Shown in pieces: positions 22,901 through 33,827 of a stretch of DNA of 64,000 bases. The notes beneath the pieces were generated by a model. That model was not told the DNA's origin and made no database searches. It saw only the letters and a program-made list of their open reading frames with translations. Every line of letters begins with the position of its first letter. Position 1 is the first letter of the stretch. The translations under genes and the position numbers were made by a program. The DNA comes from Distichodus sexfasciatus (lineage: Eukaryota; Chordata; Actinopteri; Characiformes; Distichodontidae): positions 744,001 through 808,000 of the forward strand of contig JAVGVS010000184.1 in NCBI GenBank assembly GCA_032718565.1, given 5' to 3'.

Positions 22901-24212
22901 CATGGACACATCGATTCAATGATCAACAAAACCATAGCATCGACCCAAAATGAAAACATCAATCAGACATCATATAGAGATTGTGACTTCACTCGTCCAG
23001 CAAGCTCAGAGACGTCTCTTATAGATAGTTGACTCCTGAACTGAATTGAATTAAAATTGAATCGTAGCAGCCTTTGTGAATTATTGTCTTCTGAATCGAT
23101 AACATCACATTGTGATGAAACTTGTGATTTACACCCATGGCGGCCATCCTAATGGCAACAGCACATGTTTAAAAGCATATAAATAAAGTCATCAAAAGAT
23201 ACGGATGACGCCAGTGTGCTGCACATTACAGTATTATTATAAATGCATGAACACATGCAATAAGGGTTCTTACCCGCGTTCGTATGTATGGGGGTAGAGG
23301 GGGTTGATCGGGGGAACAGTCGCGGGCGCTGGACTCCAGATAGGTAAAAAATGGCTCACATGTGCGCAGGAAGCCTTGTAAAACGTCACCAAAGCCTTCA
23401 TACTGTAGAGAATATTGTCTATACAGCACAAATAACATACTATAATGAATGAATGCACTTATATGATTGAACTTGTAAAATACACGCGCACACACACACA
23501 CACACACACAGTCTCTGTATTACTATCTTTGTGAGGTCCTTCCATAGACTCCCATAATGACTAAAGTACATAATTTTACACCTACACCTAATCCTAACCC
23601 TAACCTTAACCTCAGTAACCAAAAGCACATCTTTTACCTCTTTTAGTTTCTCAAATAAAACAAGCACCTTTTCTATAAAGTCATTTCTCCTTATGGGGAC
23701 CTCTCAAATGTCCCCACAAAACCCCAAGAAACAGATAAAAGTGATTTTAGGGGACAAAAAAGGTCCCCACAATGCGATAAATACATGAACACACACACAC
23801 ACACACACACACACACTGATTTCAAACCGCACAGGAGAAGCTCCCCAAGTTCTTCACTTTTGGTAGAGAGGTACTGGAGCTGTTTCTCTATGGGGTTTAA
23901 AATGTCTTCCAGGAGCAGAGGACAGGAGTTTAACGGACTCAGAGCCGCCCGCGTTTCCGCTTCCTCTTCGACAGGGGGCGCCATCGCACTTTCTTCTTCA
24001 ATCACCGGCGCTAAAACAATTAGCAAGTGGTTTAAACGGGTTTATTAGTATTTAATGGGTTTAAAAAACAAAACAAACCCCGATTTCTGTTCTGCGTTAC
24101 CATATTCCTTCTCTGACGTCTCGGGTCTTTTCTCTTCATTTTCACTGTATTCAGAAGTTTCGCCACACGCTGAAGTCTCCACCGGTTCCTTGTCCACCAT
24201 GTTTTTGCTCAT
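19711..24212 (-). CDS. c19orf67: C19orf67 (UPF0575) family protein, complete seven-exon gene
   Basis: Minus-strand join: 24212-24101, 24010-23817, 23402-23274, 22266-22166, 21649-21407, 20871-20734 and 19924-19711. The 1131 bases encode 376 residues plus TGA. All junctions have GT-AG and matching phases (1, 0, 0, 2, 2, 2). Segments that match human C19orf67 as I remember it include the CEPFFTYLESSARD region (human CEPYFLYLEAAARS), KLEQLVLMCASFSYV (LEQLVLMYASFGFV), LSVFRYC, KRMRW, YYFLC, TIGQWV, and RKLLCLGEEEPSP. The human protein is about 358 residues, so length agrees. Molecular function is unknown; no signal peptide or membrane segment is visible. It is convergent with the PRR36-like gene and head to head with the candidate pkn1 promoter. 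Confidence 0.88.
20174..20412 (+). mobile_element. tRNA-derived SINE copy 3, nearly full length, in last c19orf67 intron
   Basis: Head GGGGCAGTTAGTAGTGTAATGG resembles an A box, and GGTTCAAATCC at about 20228 is a perfect B box. The body and TGTTCACAATGACAAATAATC tail follow. It is among the best preserved of the family here. Confidence 0.85.
20734..20871 (-). CDS. c19orf67: c19orf67 coding exon 6
   Basis: Acceptor TTTCCCCCAG and donor GTAACG, phase 2 in and out. It encodes YFLCCEGVPVVKRPSDEG, then MRTWTIGQWVQTWPDPNTED and LWD. WTIGQWV corresponds to LWSIGRWV in the human protein as I recall it. Confidence 0.88.
21407..21649 (-). CDS. c19orf67: c19orf67 coding exon 5 with simple-sequence insertion
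   Basis: Acceptor CTCCCACAG and donor GTGAGT, phase 2 on both sides. It encodes AISHFYLGQCQVDNIKLSVF, RYC, a short linker, and GPYKRMRWNVE, all family-like. Then about 39 residues follow, nearly all Glu, Gly, Arg, Lys and Gln, encoded by a CT-rich microsatellite-like tract on the plus strand (about 21413-21525). The last two bases (TA) join the next exon to make the Tyr of YYFLC, exactly as in the family. The plus-strand open frame here is a shadow. Confidence 0.85.
21895..22035 (+). mobile_element. Degenerate 3' part of a second SINE-like family
   Basis: CCTAAATTGCCC-AGGTGTAAATGTGAGTG and CCTCACGCCTGTAGTTC-AGGATAGGC match the 3' part of the element at 28825-29143. Confidence 0.6.
22166..22266 (-). 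CDS. c19orf67: c19orf67 coding exon 4
   Basis: TTTGTTGCAG acceptor and a strong GTAAGTG donor. It encodes LLHFSEQLCIKLEQLVLMCA then SFSYVSLDETDPL, the best-conserved part of the family, and exits in phase 2. Confidence 0.92.
22871..23140. mobile_element. hAT-like MITE in a c19orf67 intron
   Basis: Left TAGGGGTGTAACAATACATCG is mirrored by GTGATTTACACCCATG. It has internal ATCGAT-rich sequence. A fragment of the same family lies at about 21709-21820. The target duplication is not clear. Confidence 0.6.
23274..23402 (-). CDS. c19orf67: c19orf67 coding exon 3
   Basis: A TTCTCTACAG acceptor and a GTAAGA donor frame exactly 43 codons, phase 0 on both sides. It encodes YEGFGDVLQGFLRTCEPFFT and a Pro-rich PDQPPLPPYIRTR. 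CEPFF-TYLE is a hallmark of the family. Confidence 0.9.
23489..23816 (-). repeat. CA-flanked repeat with telomere-like hexamers, fills intron 2 of c19orf67
   Basis: A unit of about 280 bp sits between two CA microsatellites (23489-23510 and 23789-23816). It contains CCTAATCCTAACCCTAACC and GGGGACCTCTCAAATGTCCC with a second CCCCACAAA copy. An inverted copy lies at 39409-39748. Its right CA tract touches exon 2 of c19orf67. Confidence 0.8.
23817..24010 (-). CDS. c19orf67: c19orf67 coding exon 2
   Basis: Starts after TTGTTTTAG and encodes APVIEEESAMAPPVEEEAET, then LEDILNPIEKQLQYLSTKSE and LGELLLCGLKS. The IEKQLQYL segment corresponds to the ITQQLRYLLKKADDF segment of the human protein as I recall it. 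The exon ends TCA directly against a (GT)n microsatellite, whose first GTGTGT serves as donor in phase 0. Confidence 0.85.
24101..24212 (-). CDS. c19orf67: c19orf67 coding exon 1
   Basis: The ATG at 24212-24210 opens MSKNMVDKEPVETS, an acidic N-terminal region. A second ATG four codons later (MVDKEP) is an alternative start. The exon ends TATG before donor GTAACG, phase 1. A pyrimidine run with TGTATAG at about 24233-24240 just upstream looks like an acceptor, so a non-coding 5' exon probably exists. The open frame 24151-24384 in another frame is a shadow. Confidence 0.75.
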
Positions 24213-25347
24213 CACAGTAGCCGGCCAGCATACTATACAGAAAAAAAGAGAACAAAGGGGAAATATAAATAGGTGGTGACAATTTTGAAGAGGCGATAAT
24301 TGTCTTATGCAATGACATCGTCATGTTTATATTCGCAACTTTTTTTGTCGAAAAACGGCGACGAAGCATTGCGGCCTCACTCATGATGCTTCACCCAGCC
24401 GAGGCTTATCTTGCTTGTCACTGACTCGTTTGGCGCGTTAATTTTGCCTCATCCATTTTAGAATAAAAATGAAGTTATTTTGATAAAATGTTACTTTTAA
24501 AAAAGTTAAAAAAAAATAAAAATAAAAATAAAAAACAATTAAAGATTTTTTGCCACGTAAATAGTGGTAGAAGTACCACATGAGGTAAAATATGCTCATC
24601 TAAAATTATACATTTTATTTATATATTGTATAATTACCCAAAACTACATTAACATTATAATAATTCACTTTTAATTATCCTGCCAAATTCATAATGTATT
24701 ATAATGCCAAAGGCACAAAGGGTAAGATTGTAGGGCATCAAAGAAAAGCGAATTATAGTTATATTTATTTAATTTTTTTAACTGACATTTACAGCTCATA
24801 ATTATGGATGTCAACATTATTTTTCTTCTCATTATCTCGAGATCACGAGTAACTTTTTTGTGACCCTTTTTTCGTGATCTCAACATAATCAAAGGCCTTT
24901 TAAATGTTTCCCGAAAGTACGTTTCGGAACCTCCGTCTCAAGTGATGGATTTATATAATGGACCAGCAGTGCGAGATAAAAGTCGGACGCGTTCGCTCGT
25001 AATGATGGTGGAATGCAAATACAGCAAACCGAGATCACGGGCGTAAATAAGTCGAAAAAAACAACATATGTCAAGACCAGGAGAAAAATGAGTCATGATC
25101 TCGAGATAACGACGGCCTGCTTATTACACAGCAATTACGAATAGATAAAAACCAAATACATGAAACCAGCATTAGTCCTAAGCATAACAGTTTGTAATGT
25201 TTAGTGAACACTTTATGCTTTTTGGTGATCAGATTTTTTGTTTCTTTTTAATTTACATCGGTATTTTGAATAAATAAATAAAAAAGTAATTAAAAAAAAA
25301 TAAAATAAATAAACAAATAATTAAAATTGCATTGTACTTGAGGCCCC
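24213..25347. other. Region between c19orf67 and the candidate pkn1 promoter
   Basis: A/T-rich, with an AATAAA-type run near 24510 and 25270. About 24820-25110 contains mirrored CTCGAGATCACGAG and ATGATCTCGAGATAAC motifs, probably an old palindromic MITE. A non-coding 5' exon of c19orf67 may lie here but cannot be placed. Confidence 0.45.
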
Positions 25348-25520
25348 ATTGGACTCGTAGTGGTCACGTGACGCTCTGCCCTGTTGTCTGGGCGCGCTCC
25401 AGCTCGGGGCCGCGCTGCGCGCTGCCGCTTGAGCCGCGTCCCTTACTCGAGGCGCCGCAGACAATCAGTTGGTAAGCGAGAGGGCGAGAGAGCGAGAGCG
25501 CGGACCGGCAAACGAGAAAA
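25348..25520 (+). promoter_or_regulatory. CpG-rich promoter with inverted CCAAT and palindromic E-box
   Basis: A sharp rise in G+C and CpG starts near 25340 after A/T-rich DNA. ATTGG (inverted CCAAT) lies at 25348-25352 and GTCACGTGAC at 25363-25372. The latter equals the USF/TFE-type palindrome, also called the CLEAR motif bound by TFEB/TFE3. There is no TATA box in place. A possible 5' UTR donor (CAGTTG|GTAAGCG) follows near 25471. The transcription start is inferred, not seen. The region may also serve c19orf67 on the other strand. Confidence 0.6.
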
Positions 25521-26190
25521 ATGCGGTCATAGCATCACCCCGTTTGTAGCTAAGACCCCAGCTTCTGTGAGTGGAGACGTGGCGGTGTTGGCCGGATTTG
25601 GCGTATGTTTTTTTAGGGAGCGATAGAGTCAATGGAAAGCCGCTGTTTTTTTTTCCTTTTCTCGCCCAGCCGGATCAGATAATAACCACAGCTGACCAGT
25701 ACGAGTTACATGACGAGAGCTGGATAGAAAACGTGCTGGCGATGTAGGACGTGGGAATTGAATCGGCCTTGTTTGAAAGGTGTGGATGAGTTGTGTGTGT
25801 TGTGTCTGTGTGTGTGAGAGCGAGTGTGTGGTTCAGTGATGAACTGCTGAATGAACGAGCCTTTCATGTCTTTGCATCTCTTTAATACATTGTTTCAACT
25901 GGTAGCTGCTGTTGCGTCGGAGGACAGACTTTTCCCTTTCATCAGAGTCCATGTGACATGGAGTTTTTAACACGCTGTGGACCACAGTGAGGCTTTACGT
26001 GAAACTTGTGTCAAGTTATTGAACTGTTGTTGGAATATCATTGTACACAGTCCCCGGAGGCACAGCAGCTCTTTGTTAACCTTCAGTGAAGACCTTGGAT
26101 CCGGGAGAAGGGAGAAACTCTTTGCCGCTCCGTTTCGTTTCTGACAGGCCTGTGGAATTGGTCTGAAAATCACTTTGACCAAGATCAGAA

Positions 26191-26211
26191 ATGGCAACAG
26201 AACCAAGTCAA
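26191..26211 (+). CDS. pkn1: Seven-residue first coding exon, candidate PKN1
   Basis: ATG with A at -3 and G at +4 begins MATEPSQ, followed at once by a GTGAGT donor in phase 0. Upstream lies a long G/C-richer leader back to the promoter at 25.35 kb. Human PKN1, as I recall, has a first exon encoding MASDAVQ with the junction after Gln, the same length and phase. That and the position near c19orf67 suggest a protein kinase N (PRK1) gene, a Rho-activated Ser/Thr kinase. No kinase or HR1 domain is in the window, so this rests on seven residues and synteny. Confidence 0.42.
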
Positions 26212-28824
26212 GTGAGTACAACGTGTTGCACACACAGAAATACACACAGCTTTACTGCTAAAGTCTTTACAACAATGCAGCTTTACCTTAGTGACATCTC
26301 GTCTCAAGTAATGCCCCCCTTCATCCAAAATATATACCCAAAACATATTTTCATATATGCTTACATTTGTATATTAGCATGTCTCCTTCGGTTCAAACAT
26401 TCATTCATATATTAGTCTTCTTGTGTACAATCTAAAGTTTTACAGGCTTTAGATATTGTTATTTTGAACTCTTAAGATAAACTCTACAACCGAATGAGTT
26501 TAGCTCTAATTTACAAGTATATATGATATATTTCAGTCTATTCACAGTTAAGAAGCTATTCCATATTGATCTATTCTGATAACTTGATATATTAATAGTT
26601 GTTGAGTGTGAGTATGTGTGAAAACAAAGAACACCACCATCTTATTTGAATATTATACAAATCCATATATGATCTTATTTCGTTAAAAATATTGCAAGAT
26701 ATTGTGTAATATATTGCTACAAATTTGTATTGCAAAAGCTGAGGTTTAATGTTGCTCCTCCCACGAGCAAACATAAATTAATGAGGGGAATACCTTTAAT
26801 AAGTAAGTTAATATTAGGCATTTATCATTTAACCACTACCACACTACCACTTTTAAGCAAAAGCCTGGGCAGGATGAAGTTAGTCACAAGTGTTTTCTGA
26901 TGTACTCCAACAAATGTGCCATTTTAGTGAAAAAAAAATCCCCATAGAGAAACTCTTTCGTGCTTGTGTCAGATCCCAATATTTATATTTGGCTTCGCAC
27001 CTCCTACGGACATGTGCAGTGTCCAGTGGGATGTCAGATGATTCAGTTCAATCTGTTATTATGATTGCATCTTTAGTGTTAATGATGATCAGACAAGCCA
27101 AACAATTCCTGGCCTTTTTTCTTCCCTGCACTGCAGAATTCATTCCAGAGAAGCATATCAAGCTAAATACATGGCTGGGTGACAATACAAACAATCTTAG
27201 TTTAAACAGAGAGCGATGTGAGAGTAACTATACACATGGGACTAAAACAGAGAGCAGGAGCTGATGAAAAACAGAGCAGGTGTCACTTAAAGTATAGTCT
27301 AGAGAAAGGAGTGAGGGAGAGAATGAAGGAGGGGGAGGGATAGAATGTAGCAGTGGGAATATATTCTCACTGACTTTCAAGACTGTGTGTATGTTGACCT
27401 GGAGATTAGTTTTGTGGGACTTGTGGTGGACTGGGCAATTCACTGAAAGTATATCAAAATAGACGTTCAGAACCTCTAATCGACGTAATGTTGCCCATGT
27501 CGGTTATTTTGATTATTTTAGAAGTTCTGTTAATACTTTCCATAGTGTGTGTTCATGTACTGTCCCTTAAACATCTACTGTCACGTGTGTTGTCATGTGA
27601 CTTCACCTCGTCCAATGTGACTACATCTGTGTGTGCTTCCTTCATTTATTTAGAAACCCCAAAGAAATGCACTCTTTCATTAGAAAAATATCCCAGCTTT
27701 AATAGTTGACCATATTTACAGTACAAACCTTCACACTGGAAAAAACAAAGAATTGTTAAGTAATCGTAAATGAGAGAAAATGTTCAATTAATCTTGATAC
27801 TGAATTCGGCTCATATCACCCAACTCTGACTTGCGTGTCATTTGTCTCTCCTAGACTAATTCTTAAGAACAGACCTCTCATAGACATCTCTTCTTGTTGA
27901 CACGCATGTTTGAAATGAGTGAAACAAGTCCTCTAAGAACATACACTCTCTATGACACTTCCTCCTTCAGGTCAGAGGTTAAAAAAGAGGGAAGGATGGT
28001 TAAATCCATTTAAACAGTAGCTGTGTGTCGTTTTTGCTCTTGTACTTTAGGTCCTGTTACATTTATAGATGTTTCTCCTTTTTAACGTATTCCTCTCCTT
28101 TCCCATCTCTGTCTCCCTCTCTCTCATGCATGCACAGAAAACACACCCTGGGGAGACTGTATACAGACACTTCCCATAAATTCTTTCCTGACGTCATGCA
28201 ACAGCTATGCTTTGACACGGAGGCTCACAGACCCTTTATGGCTTTAGGGAGAATTCAAAGTCTGCCCTTTCATATATTTTTGCTTTATTTATTACAGAGC
28301 AAATATATCCATTTATTAAGCACAGCAAAGGGAAGCTCACTCACTTCCCATTCATGATCTTTCTTCTGATGCTCCTCATATAGCCCTCATTTAAGCAGGA
28401 TCATCCTAAAGGTAAAACAGTCATTATTTGGGTGAAGTGGAATTGAATTGATTCTTAGGATTTTCAGTGGCTTGTCACCCTCAGGTATCCTCTTTCAGCC
28501 GGTTTCTACTTTTCATTGACCGGTTAACTGGAAAACAGTTAGCATCAACTGGCAACTTTTTCACTGTCTCAGGCTTTTTTTGGACACATGATCAGATCGG
28601 AGGCCACTCCTGACACGCATCTGATTCAAATAGATTTCAGATCCAGTCCGTGCCTCTGCCGTCCATGTTGTCATGGTCTCGCCGGGTCGGGCGAAAAAAA
28701 CACTATTGCTGCTTGATTGGTACTGAGTCGACAACTTTCCAACCAGATAAGGATGTCTAATCCAAGGCTTTCCCATTCTTTTAATGCATCATGCATCGAA
28801 TCATACTTTTTGTATGCCATTAAC
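26212..28824. other. Probable intron sequence; one degenerate hAT-like MITE
   Basis: No exon is supported. Bases about 27430-27830 resemble the element at 3951-4490. The 124-residue open frame at 26890 has no domain-like composition and I treat it as chance. Confidence 0.45.
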
Positions 28825-29143
28825 GGGCGGCACGGTGGCGCAGTGGTTAGCGCTGCCTCCTCACAGCGAGAAGGTCCAGGGTTCAAGCCCCGTGGACGGC
28901 TGTAAGGCCCTTGACCCTGCAGGGTTTTGTGCTCCGGTTTCCTCTCACAGTCCAAAGGCATGCACTATAGGTTAATTGGTGACTCTAAATTGGCGCCGTT
29001 AGGTGTGAATGTGAGTGTGACTGTGCCTGCCCAGGGTTGGCCCCCCCCCCTCGCGCCCGTAAGTTCCTGGGATATGCTCCGGTCCCCCCTGCGACCCCAA
29101 TTGGGATTCATTCAGCAGTTCGGAAAATGGATGAATGAATGAA
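28825..29143 (+). mobile_element. tRNA-like SINE of a second family
   Basis: Head GGGCGGCACGGTGGCGCAGTG with A-box-like GTGGCGCAGTGG and B-box-like GGTTCAAGCCC. The TGTGAATGTGAGTGTGACTG core and a (GAAT)n tail follow. This is a very common teleost repeat type. Confidence 0.8.
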
Positions 29144-31995
29144 TTTACATGACATAACATGATAAAAGTGGAGGTTGTGTGAATGAGGCTTTATGTTTTA
29201 GATAGCTTTTATATGATATAATGACTATAAGTTTTAATCAACAGGCGGTTGAATGGTGAATAGGGTCTGTCTGATTATTGACAACGATATTCATCATTTT
29301 TATGGTTATCTGATTAGAAATGCCTCATGGCTCTAATGCTAAAGCCTAGAGGAATATTCCGCTTGCTGCATGTGATTTGTTAGTCGTTATAAGTTTAGCA
29401 TATCTACACTGATGGTCTGAAAGTTTTGCATTCTGACAGAAGCGGCCAGTACTTTTTGTTTTAAGAGCATTCTGAAACGTTCTCAGCGTTAAACATGGAC
29501 TCAAAGTGTTGAAGTTTTTGTTATTCAAAAATTTGTCAGCAAATTTCATTTTTACGGTAGGCATATATCACTTTAAAATATCTGCTCTTGGTCTCCTTGG
29601 TTAGTAATGGTCAGTATAGGTATCGGCCTTGAAACAAACATATTGATCAGCCCCTGTTCTACAATACAATACTGATTTGTATTAGTTTTGATATCTTTGA
29701 TTAGATCAATGGATGTTTGTGCTTACTTGCATGCTTTATTTAAAAAAGTTATTCTGCTTATTTACCGCTCATGTTTTTCCTTTTTAAAATCATGTTTTAA
29801 ATCAATGACAAAAATGTGTCATTTTAAAATTGACTGCCTTCTAATGGCTGGTGGTGGCATAAGTTGGCCTTTTATACATAATGGTGACAGATCACAACAG
29901 AGTTCAGGGCAATGCGGTTTGAAAAGGCCCTGTCTCAGCGTCTGATTGGCTGTTTGGTGCTGTAGTCCGATTGGAGGGCGAATTGGATGGGGAGCTGCCC
30001 ATTGGCTGTGGGAAACTTGGCTGACGGTGCACTTTTGGTTGGGATCAGCAGGGCATGAGGTTGATGCTCCGACACAATGGAGTCCTTTGTGTGAACGCTG
30101 CACTAGATCAGATCATTTCCCTAATGTCCTGCTCTCATGCCACACCCTCTCCCCATTCACCGCACCCCCATGCAAACGGCCAGTTGGTGTGTGTGTGTGT
30201 GTGTGTGTGAGAGTGAGAGAGAGAGAGAGAATTTTTGAGCATCTGACACCCTAGACTTCAGTGGCAGTTTCAGTTGTGTGTATGTGTCTGTCCGTGTGTG
30301 TCTTCAGGGCTTGGCTGGCTGTGAGTGTTCACCATATGGGCATTTCAGTGGGTTTCAGGTTAGGACTGGGCTGTACAAACTCAAATCAATATCACGATTA
30401 TTTAAAAGTTTTACCTCGTTTACGATTAAAGAATAATTGTTTTGTTTTTGTTGTTTTTTTTCTGCATAGTTCATTGAGGAGGTTTGTTCTGTAATTTTTT
30501 TTCTAATGAAGAGTGCATATCTTTGTGGTTTTAAAATAATTGAAGGAATCACACAGATGCTGTTGCAGGCAGGACAGAGCTATGTTTTTAAAGGGACGAT
30601 TAATTCCCCAGCCTCAGTTCTGGTAAATATGTGTCACAAAATATGCTGCAAATTTAACCAAACAAAGCTTATTCTTGTGTCCATTAGCACGATTCAGAAA
30701 ATCTCACATTTCCATTCGATTCGATTCCAATCCTTGGGCTCACGATACGATTCAAAATCAGTTCAGGATTCATAAACGATTCACGATTCAGTATATAGAC
30801 GAATTTGTTTCCAGATTGCTTTTTTGAGGTACTTTTCCCATTTGACTGTGGCAGATAAACCAAATCAAATGTGGTTTACTAACTGTAATGCATGTGTTCG
30901 CATACTAACTGCTCACGCGAAGGAGGTCCATCTGGGCAGATTTTGATATCGCACCATCTATAGGATTGGTGAGCTGAAGTCATGTCAAGGGAGAAAAGTA
31001 AACTAGTGGCATTACATTGGTTGAAAAATGTGAATCGATTCTATGGAATGATTTGGATGATAAATCTATTTTTAACCTACAGAGAAAGTATCATCATTTG
31101 ATTCTATTCGATTTTATTTGCACACCCCTCTGTATTAGAGGCATTATAGATGCTTTTTATTTTTTCTGTTAAAACCTAGGTAGATAAATAGAATTGAGAC
31201 TATTCCTCTTGTTGGTTTTGTGTTGATCAGATATTCCACATGTAGTGTTTTGGGGCCTCATATTGAACTGTGCAATATGATATGACGTACTGAAGCATTC
31301 TAAGAGCATGTGTGTACGGATTAGTGTGTTTTCATAACACGTCTGATCTGCTAAACTAGAAAAGATTCTATGTGACACCTACATATCTCAATTTATCTAT
31401 ACATCCATTTATATATTATATTTCTATATTATCTCTAAGACGCATCAGTATAAAAGACTGACCATTTGAGCAGCAGTAGTGGACTTTTATGGTTCTACTG
31501 GTCCTACAGGAACATTGTAGTTGGTCTTTTTTGTGTATTTTACAAGCAAAAAGTTCCTCTTTTCTCTCTGAGCGCATCAACAGTTGGTTAATGCCGTGAT
31601 GGGCGGTGTAGATTTCCCCGACTGCTTTCCTGCTCCGACTCAAACAGCTGCTGCTGCTTCTCGTGACCTCACTGTGATAATAAGCTCCACCCATACATTC
31701 CAAAATGTGTTCTGTCCACCCTCCTTTTCTCCTTACGCCCTGTTGTAGCTGTAGAGAACACTGCCTGGTTTGTGCAGTTAAATTGTAAATTGTATTTTTG
31801 GCCTATTAATAAAACCCCGTGCTCAGTGCCACATCCTCATGAATCGATCTCGACATGAAGTGATATTACCGTTCTGTGTACATACTGAACTTCTCTTGTT
31901 ATTCAGGCACAAAAGGTTTCCTGATTCATTGTCTATGATGACCTATATCTAGGAAGATTGTTAAAATAGACAATGGAGGCTCAGCATATGGAACA
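29144..31995. other. Repeat-bearing intronic DNA
   Basis: Holds a GT/GA microsatellite (30188-30229), a hAT-like fragment starting CTGGGCTGTACAAACTCAAATC near 30366 (related to about 63655), and the direct copy (about 30690-31125) of the repeat at 215-570. No gene is seen. Confidence 0.5.
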
Positions 31996-32017
31996 GAATA
32001 TTAATTTCACTCATTAT

Positions 32018-32025
32018 GTATATAT

Positions 32026-32080
<55 letters not shown>
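32018..32080. repeat. (TA)n microsatellite
   Basis: About 63 bp of TA with one slip, directly next to the MITE that starts at 32104. Confidence 0.9.
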
Positions 32081-32082
<2 letters not shown>

Positions 32083-32103
32083 TGTATACATATACCGTAT
32101 ATA

Positions 32104-32596
32104 CAGTATTGTGCAAAAGTTTTAGGCAGGTATGAAAAAATGCTGTAAACAAAGAATGCTATAATATAAATATAAATAATGCTTGTTTATTTTTATCAAT
32201 TTACAAAATGCAAAATGAGCGAACAGAAGAAAAATCTAAATCAAATCAATGTTTGGTGTTACTACCTGTTGCCTTCAAACCAGCATCAATTCTTAAAGGT
32301 ACACTTGCACGGGGATTTAGGGTTAGGTGAAGAAAGTTAGTTCTCCAAGATGTTTCTGGAACAACCTACCAGCCGAGTCTTTCCAAAACGTGTGCAAGTG
32401 TACTCTAGAAGAACTGATGTTGCTTTGAAGGCAAGCATGGTCACAGCAAAATATTGATTTGATTCAGATTTCTTTGTTCATCTACTGCATTTGTTGTATT
32501 TATTAAAACTCAATGATTAAACATTTCCATTTTGAAAGCATTCTTTTGTTGACAGCATTTTTTTCCACACCTGCCTAAAAACTTTGTACAGTACTG
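32104..32596. mobile_element. Tc1-like MITE between microsatellites
   Basis: Left CAGTATTGTGCAAAAGTTTT-AGGCAGGT is mirrored by ACCTGCCTAAAAACTTTGTA-CAGTACTG. Left flank is TA; the right flank runs into a TG repeat, so the right TA is lost. No transposase. Confidence 0.75.
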
Positions 32597-33819
32597 TGTG
32601 TGTGTGTGTATATATATATGTGTATATATGTATGTGTGTGTGTGTGTGTATGTGTACATATGTCTGGACAATTAATTGAAACTTGAAACTTGACATTCAG
32701 AACCTCTAAAGCAATGTAATTTCAGTTATTTAAATTATTTTTACAATTCTGTCGATACGTTTTGAAAAGGAATTCTGTTTACATTTAGGGCTAAAGTAAC
32801 TACGATGATTATAAAAGTTTCAACGGAATTTTGGTGTGTAGACACGATTCTGGAGGGAATGCACTTTATCCTCGGGGCTTACCTTACATAGCACAATAGG
32901 TTTGCTGCCCAACCGTTTATGTTAAAAACGTTTTACTAGCTATGAAATCATTCCATTTCAACATTAAAGCCAAAAAATGTCACATAAGTGTTTGAGTAAA
33001 AATATTGCAGTGATTATTAACTTCATAGACTATCTAACATAGAAATCCTGGTGAATTTTTAGGACCAATATCTCTTGAATAGGTGCATGACAAATCGGGT
33101 CTTGTATGTTAATATCAACACAGCAATAACTTATAACATTGATTAAGTCCTCATTTTTTATTAAGGATTAATTCTCTAATGTGTAGTGCAGTATTGAAGA
33201 AATTTTTTAATAAATATTAAAATGTTTATGAGAATTTCTGTTTTTTTTGTGTGTGGGAGCGGGGAGTTGTTTTGATAAATGATTAATCATAATGACTGCT
33301 TATTAATAAATGTATCATTATATTAATAGAAAATTAGTAGTTAGATTAGTCAATAATCCAAAAATTAATCACTAGGATGCACTATGAAGAGTAAATCATG
33401 GAGCTGCACTAGTTAACAATACAGTCCCCGGTGTAAATGTACAGTGCCCCGCGTCTCTTCTAGCTTATTTTAAAACCACAAATATATGTGCACTTTCATT
33501 ACAGTCATTGGCACGGAGTATAAATACAGTATAAACCTTTGTATATAAACTACTTCATTCAGTTTATTTAGAGACAGTTCAGTATGTCTAAGTTTCATTG
33601 CACTTTTCTTCAAAACATTTTCACAACATGATTCCATTTGGGAAAAGGACCAAAAGGGACATTTAGTGACTTATTCTTACTCATGTCAGTTAATTGAAGT
33701 ACATTTTCCTAATACTTAAAGAGAAATATGATATGATAAAAATAATATTGTGATATTTTCAAGCTACATTGTGATACACAGTATATTCTCAGTACCTTTT
33801 AAATTTTCTAAATCACTGT
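32597..33819. other. A/T-rich sequence without clear feature
   Basis: TG/TA microsatellite at 32597-32655, then a degenerate fragment with CAGAACCTCTAA (about 32698). The rest is A/T-rich and featureless to the eye. Confidence 0.4.
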
Positions 33820-33827
33820 ATAAATGA

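Noticed and set aside
26890..27264. 124-residue open frame
   Set aside because: No domain-like pattern and no upstream promoter or splice context; likely chance.
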